The translations under genes were made by a program, and so were the position numbers. A stretch of 64,000 bases of DNA from Latrodectus hesperus (Eukaryota > Arthropoda > Arachnida > Araneae > Theridiidae), in NCBI GenBank assembly GCA_037975125.1, contig CM075855.1:82211085-82275084 (forward strand), given 5' to 3'. Positions 60,124 through 64,000 of the stretch are shown here, piece by piece. How positions within the stretch are numbered: the stretch's first letter is position 1; each line of letters begins with the position of its first letter. The notes below the pieces were generated by a model, which had not been told where the DNA came from, did not search any database, and was given only the letters and a program-made list of their open reading frames with translations.

Positions 60124-63060
60124 TTACATAACAGTGATTAATCTGTTTGGAAAATGCACATGACGACCACTCCGAGTTGTAGTTTTAGGTATTTTACAAG
60201 ATTTTTCATTCTTATCAGGTTGATAGTTCACACTATCAACACGTAAAAATACATGTGAAAAAGTTTGCAGTGAGGGGTGAACATAAACAGATTTATTGCA
60301 GTGCCTAGATGTTGAAATGGGATTAAGAGATTGTATGATTGATTTAAGTTTTGACACATATGTTGCTGTGGGTGTGTACAGCTCATTTGAGAATTAAGAA
60401 TATCAGAGGGTAATCTGAGGTTTGTTTCATACACTAGTTCTGCACAAGTTGTATTTATATCAGATTTTACTGCAGAACGAATTCCTAATAAAACTATAGG
60501 AAGTGTATCTGTCCATTTAGTTTGATTATGGGCCTTAATGGATCTTTTTAAATGTCTTTGAAAACGCTCTACCAATCCAGTGGATTGGTGATGATATGAG
60601 GTTGAGCGAATGCGATTAGTGCCTAAAATTTCTGTTAAATGTCTAAATAAATGCAATTCAAAATATCTACCTTTATTAGTTGTTATTATAAGAAGGCATC
60701 CAAAACGTGCAATCCAATTATGAATCAGTGTTCTACAAGTTGTTTCAGGTGTAATATCGGTTGTTGGGATAACTTCAGGCCATCTGGTAAAGCGGTCAAT
60801 TACTCTGTCATGGAATAATTATAATCATCAGATGAGGATAGAGGTCCTATAAAATCGACATGAATATGTGCAAATCGAGCATCTGGCATAGAAAAAGTAC
60901 CAATTGGAGATTTAATATGTCTTTGAACTTTTGAACGTTGGCAGTTTTGACAAGATTGAACAGATTTTTTATAAATGAATTCATGTTGGGTCAAAAATAA
61001 CGTTTTGTAATTAATTTTCTAGTTGCTCGAATGCCTGAATGGGAAAGATTATGTACATTTTCAAAAATGTTTGAACGAAAAGATTTTGGAATGTACGGAC
61101 TGGGTGGATTTGTGGAAACATCACAATACAGAGTTACATCTTCTAAAGGAAAATATTGTTTCTCAATTTTGTAATTAGAATTTTAAGAATTCAGAAGTTT
61201 TTCAAGTTCAGAATTATTTAGTTATGAGAGAGATATATCGTGAAAATTTAAAATTTTATTTGAGACTGCTTCAATTTCTATACGAGATTATGCGTCAACT
61301 ACAATGTTCTCTGATCCCTTGACATACCTTATATCAGTAGAAAATTGGAAATGTCTCAGTTGGCGAGGTGAACATTTATCAGGCTTTTGCTTAAAAGCAT
61401 CAATTAGGGGTTTTTGATCAGTGTAGATCAAAAATTCCCTGCCTTCTAGCACATGCCGAAACTTTTTGATGGAGGAATAAATAGCTGAAAGTTCTCTATC
61501 ATAAGCAGACCAATGTGTTTGACATTTAGAAAGTTTCATTGAAAAGAAAGCAATGGGTTCCCAGATCCCATTTGAAAGTTGGTTTAAGGAACTACCAATA
61601 GCAAATAAAGAAGCATCTGTCCAAAGGCTTAAAGGAGCACCAGGAATTGGATGTTTTAGGAGGGTAGCTTCAGCAAGAGCTTTCTTAGCATCTAAAAATG
61701 CCTTTTCAGCTTCCTCGGACCACTGGAGAGGATTTTCAGGCTTTTTTGTTGGCCGTGAAGACTTTTTATTAATATGTCCTTCAAGAAATTTAGTTAATGG
61801 AAATAAAATATGAGCAGCTTTTGGAATAAATCTGCGATAAAAATTGAATAGACCTAAGCATCTACAAAATTGTGCAAGAGTATCAGGCCTTGGGAATTTT
61901 TTATAGCACTGATTCGATCAGGAATTGGAGATAAACCTTCTTCAGAAACTTTAAATCCCAAGAACTCTAAGGTAGGAACTCCAAATATACATTTTGAAAA
62001 TTTTATGGTTAGTCCACAATGATCTAATCTAGTGAACAGAGCATGAAGATGTTCCAAATGCTCTTCTTTGTTTCTAGTAGCAACTAGAATGTCATCTATG
62101 AAGGCATAAATACCATTTAAGCCTCTGGTAACTTCATCAATAAGCCTTTGAAATGTGCTGGATGCATTGCACAAACCAAACTGCATCCGAGTGCTCTCGA
62201 AGATTCCGAAAGGTGTACAAATGGCAGTTTTATGAACATCCTCGGGAGCAATCGGAATTTGATGGAATGCTTTAACTAAATCAACGTGAGAGAATATTTT
62301 GGTTCCATGAAGTTCACTAGTAAAATCTAAAATGCTTGGAACTGGATATTTGTCCTTTTTGGTTTGAGCATTAAGGGCTCTATAATCACCAACAGGACGC
62401 CAATCATCACTGTTTTTCTCAGGAACCATATGTAATGGAGAAGCATAATTGCTAGTTGATGGGCGTATATGGCCTAAGTCTAGCATATGTTGAAATTCCA
62501 TTTTGGCAATTTTGAGACGGTCCGGAGCTAACCGTTTTTTTTTAGCAAAAACAGGTGGACCTACAGTTTCTATATAGTGAATAACATTTTACTTTATAGT
62601 TTGGTCTGAGCAAAAGAATTTGCAAATAGGAAAATTACTTAAAATTTTATCAAAATCATTTGCAATAGTTTTAACAGAAAATATATTAGTACCATTAACA
62701 ATACCATGAGAATTTAATTTAGTACGTATATCAAACAATTTACCATTTCTTAAATCAGGTTTTAAATTAAAACAATACAAAAAATCAGCACCTAATATTT
62801 CTTGATTTACATTGCATATAAAAAAGTGGAGAAACAATCCTTTTTCTAAGACCTAAATCTACAGACATGAGATTTTGACCATAAACTTGTATTGGAGTAC
62901 CATTTGCAGCATTAAAAATTTGCACAGGTTTCATGTTACGTACATTTTTGGTTAGCTGGGAGCAAGGAACAATCGCTGCCCGTGTCAACTAAGAACAGGA
63001 TATTAGTTCTTTTATCACGGACAAACAGGCAACGAGAGTAGGAAGACTTGGCATATGTCG
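60124..63060 (-). pseudogene. pol: Pol remnant (protease, RT, RNase H, integrase)
   Basis: Protease near 62960-63040 with FLVDTGSDCSLLPAN. Reverse transcriptase is open at 62501-61854 with [20 protein letters not shown] and the catalytic AFIDDILVA. RNase H is at about 61700-61260 ([26 protein letters not shown]). The integrase zinc site keeps SCQNCQRSK near 60950; its core keeps HVDFIGPL near 60850, but the second catalytic aspartate reads N (TTNKGRYFE, near 60670-60690, against TTDQGRNFE in the intact copies); the glutamate survives in LVERFQRHLK. The basic tail ends RSGRHVHFPNRL. Frames break at several points between the domains, so the gene is dead. Confidence 0.88.
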
Positions 63061-63079
63061 CCTCTAAGCAAGCCGGTTT

Positions 63080-63825
63080 TCGTTTCCCGGGAAAGAACAT
63101 GGTGTCTGGCATTTATTGGCTTTTTCCTTGTATTTATGGCGATACCAACAAATAGTAGAACGCGATGCACTAGGACTGGATTTCCGTGGATTGTATCTGT
63201 TGCGAGAGGTACTTCGTGACTTTCGAAGAGCTACGATTCCTCTGCGGAGGCTCTTGAGCTTAGCTTACAAGGTAGAATTAGAGGATAATTCAGCGGAATC
63301 AGTAGAAATCGATGTGCTACTGACTTGAACAGGCGTAATTTCTAAAATTCTATCTGCGACTTCAGTAGCTTTATGAGGAGTTAAAGGTAGAATAGATGGT
63401 AATATTAACTGAATGTTGTTAGGTAGTTGTTGCAAGAATAGTTCTAGAAGTAGATTTTCACTTACATTATGCGATTCTGCACGCCTTTGCATCACTCTCA
63501 AAAGTTCCGCTGGTTTCCGATCTCCTAACTGTTCACCAGCAAGCAGTCGTCTAATTTCTTGAGTGCTTGATTCATCACAACGAGAAATCAATGATTCTTT
63601 AAGATTCTTGTATGGATCTGTTTTGTCCGGATTTAAAATCACATCACGTACCAGCATCGCTGTATCGGGTGGTAAATTAGCAACACAATAGTTATATTTG
63701 GTTTTCCTTTCTGTTATTGGTTTTGGCGATGCTAGTTCAAATGTGGATTCCACCATTGTAAACCATAGTTGAGGATCTGTGGCGATAAAGTTAAGAATTT
63801 TTACGGCAGAGATAGTGCCATCCAT
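63080..63825 (-). pseudogene. gag: Gag remnant of the decayed Gypsy element
   Basis: Open for 186 codons from ATG 63825 (MDGTISAVKILNFIATDPQL). Blocks such as TKYNYCVANLPPDTA and [20 protein letters not shown] align with the intact Gag at 9866-10642. After a frame change the zinc finger follows near 63105-63160 as CWYRHKYKEKANKCQTPC. The histidine sits one position later than in the intact copies (C-x3-H-x8-C-x3-C), most simply a histidine-to-arginine change beside another histidine. Confidence 0.85.
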
Positions 63826-63900
63826 CTTGAATTCAAAATCAAAAGTTTATCACGAAAAACGAAATTGTATCACAAAAGTTCAGAAGGTTGAATAATTCTA

Positions 63901-63915
63901 GTCCAAGTGTCACCA
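63901..63915 (-). other. Primer binding site of the decayed Gypsy element
   Basis: Leftward TGGTGACACTTGGAC, one base inside the 5' LTR; its first seven bases equal the PBS of the tandem pair. Confidence 0.6.
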
Positions 63916-63916
63916 A

Positions 63917-64000
63917 TGAAGTGTGTCAAGGTGTAGATGAATGAATTAAATCCATTTTATAACGAAAAACTTTAATGACAAAAATATCACACGCAGACAT
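63917..64000 (-). repeat. 5' LTR of the decayed Gypsy element, cut by the window end
   Basis: Repeats 59690-59765 with small differences, including a 4-bp ATGA duplication (GATGAATGAATTAAA against GATGAATTAAA). Confidence 0.85.

Larger units (their letters stand above)
59690..64000 (-). mobile_element. Decayed CsRn1-type Gypsy element, related to the tandem pair
   Basis: Leftward order: 5' LTR (cut by the window end), PBS, gag, protease, reverse transcriptase, RNase H, integrase, G-rich tract, 3' LTR (59690-59917). The LTR starts TGTAGTGAT and the tract before it is CACTGGGGGGATACTC, both nearly the same as in the element at 9497-18821. The PBS begins TGGTGAC after a one-base spacer, as there. 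Proteins are homologous over their whole length but diverged, with several frameshifts. ATTG at 59686-59689 may be the left target duplication; its partner is outside the window. Confidence 0.88.

Overview
The window looks like a gene-poor, AT-rich stretch of an arthropod nuclear genome, most likely an arachnid and perhaps a spider. The evidence is the combination of element families: jockey-clade LINEs, CsRn1-type Ty3/Gypsy elements, spider-like Mutator-like transposase genes, a ZBED-like hAT, a Tc1/mariner, tRNA-headed SINEs and long (TA)n tracts. No bacterial features (operons, ribosome binding sites, CRISPR) and no convincing intact cellular gene were found. The organism assignment is inference.

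Layout from left to right. 1-1070 is a broken Mutator-like transposase gene (minus), with a tRNA-derived SINE (1129-1331) just upstream. About 2250-5720 is a badly decayed jockey-type LINE (minus). 7371-7690 is an orphan heat-shock-type promoter module (minus). 9497-18821 is the centrepiece: two intact copies of a CsRn1-type Ty3/Gypsy retrotransposon in tandem as LTR-internal-LTR-internal-LTR, with one 4-bp target duplication (CAAG) around the whole array.

21350-25905 is a decayed LINE (minus) split by a younger, 5'-truncated relative (21567-23804, plus) flanked by a 14-bp target duplication. 26560-28942 is a broken hAT (minus). 30898-32535 is a complete Tc1/mariner with 223-bp inverted repeats and a frameshifted transposase. 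34158-34466 is a 56-bp minisatellite. 36160-37911 is a second broken Mutator-like transposase gene (plus).

From 38 to 59 kb the sequence is mostly AT-rich non-coding DNA, with a second SINE (41897-42218), SINE fragments, three (TA)n tracts, possible LTR remnants near 41.5 and 57.7 kb, and one broken gene of unrecognised family (51459-52440). From 59690 to the right edge lies a decayed, diverged cousin of the 9.5-kb retrotransposon (minus), with a complete 228-bp 3' LTR and a 5' LTR cut by the window end.

Almost everything recognisable is mobile DNA. The two tandem Gypsy copies and the younger LINE look recent (open frames, intact target duplications); the rest are relics of different ages. 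The parts do not form one cellular pathway. Their relationships are nesting, tandem recombination and shared family ancestry.
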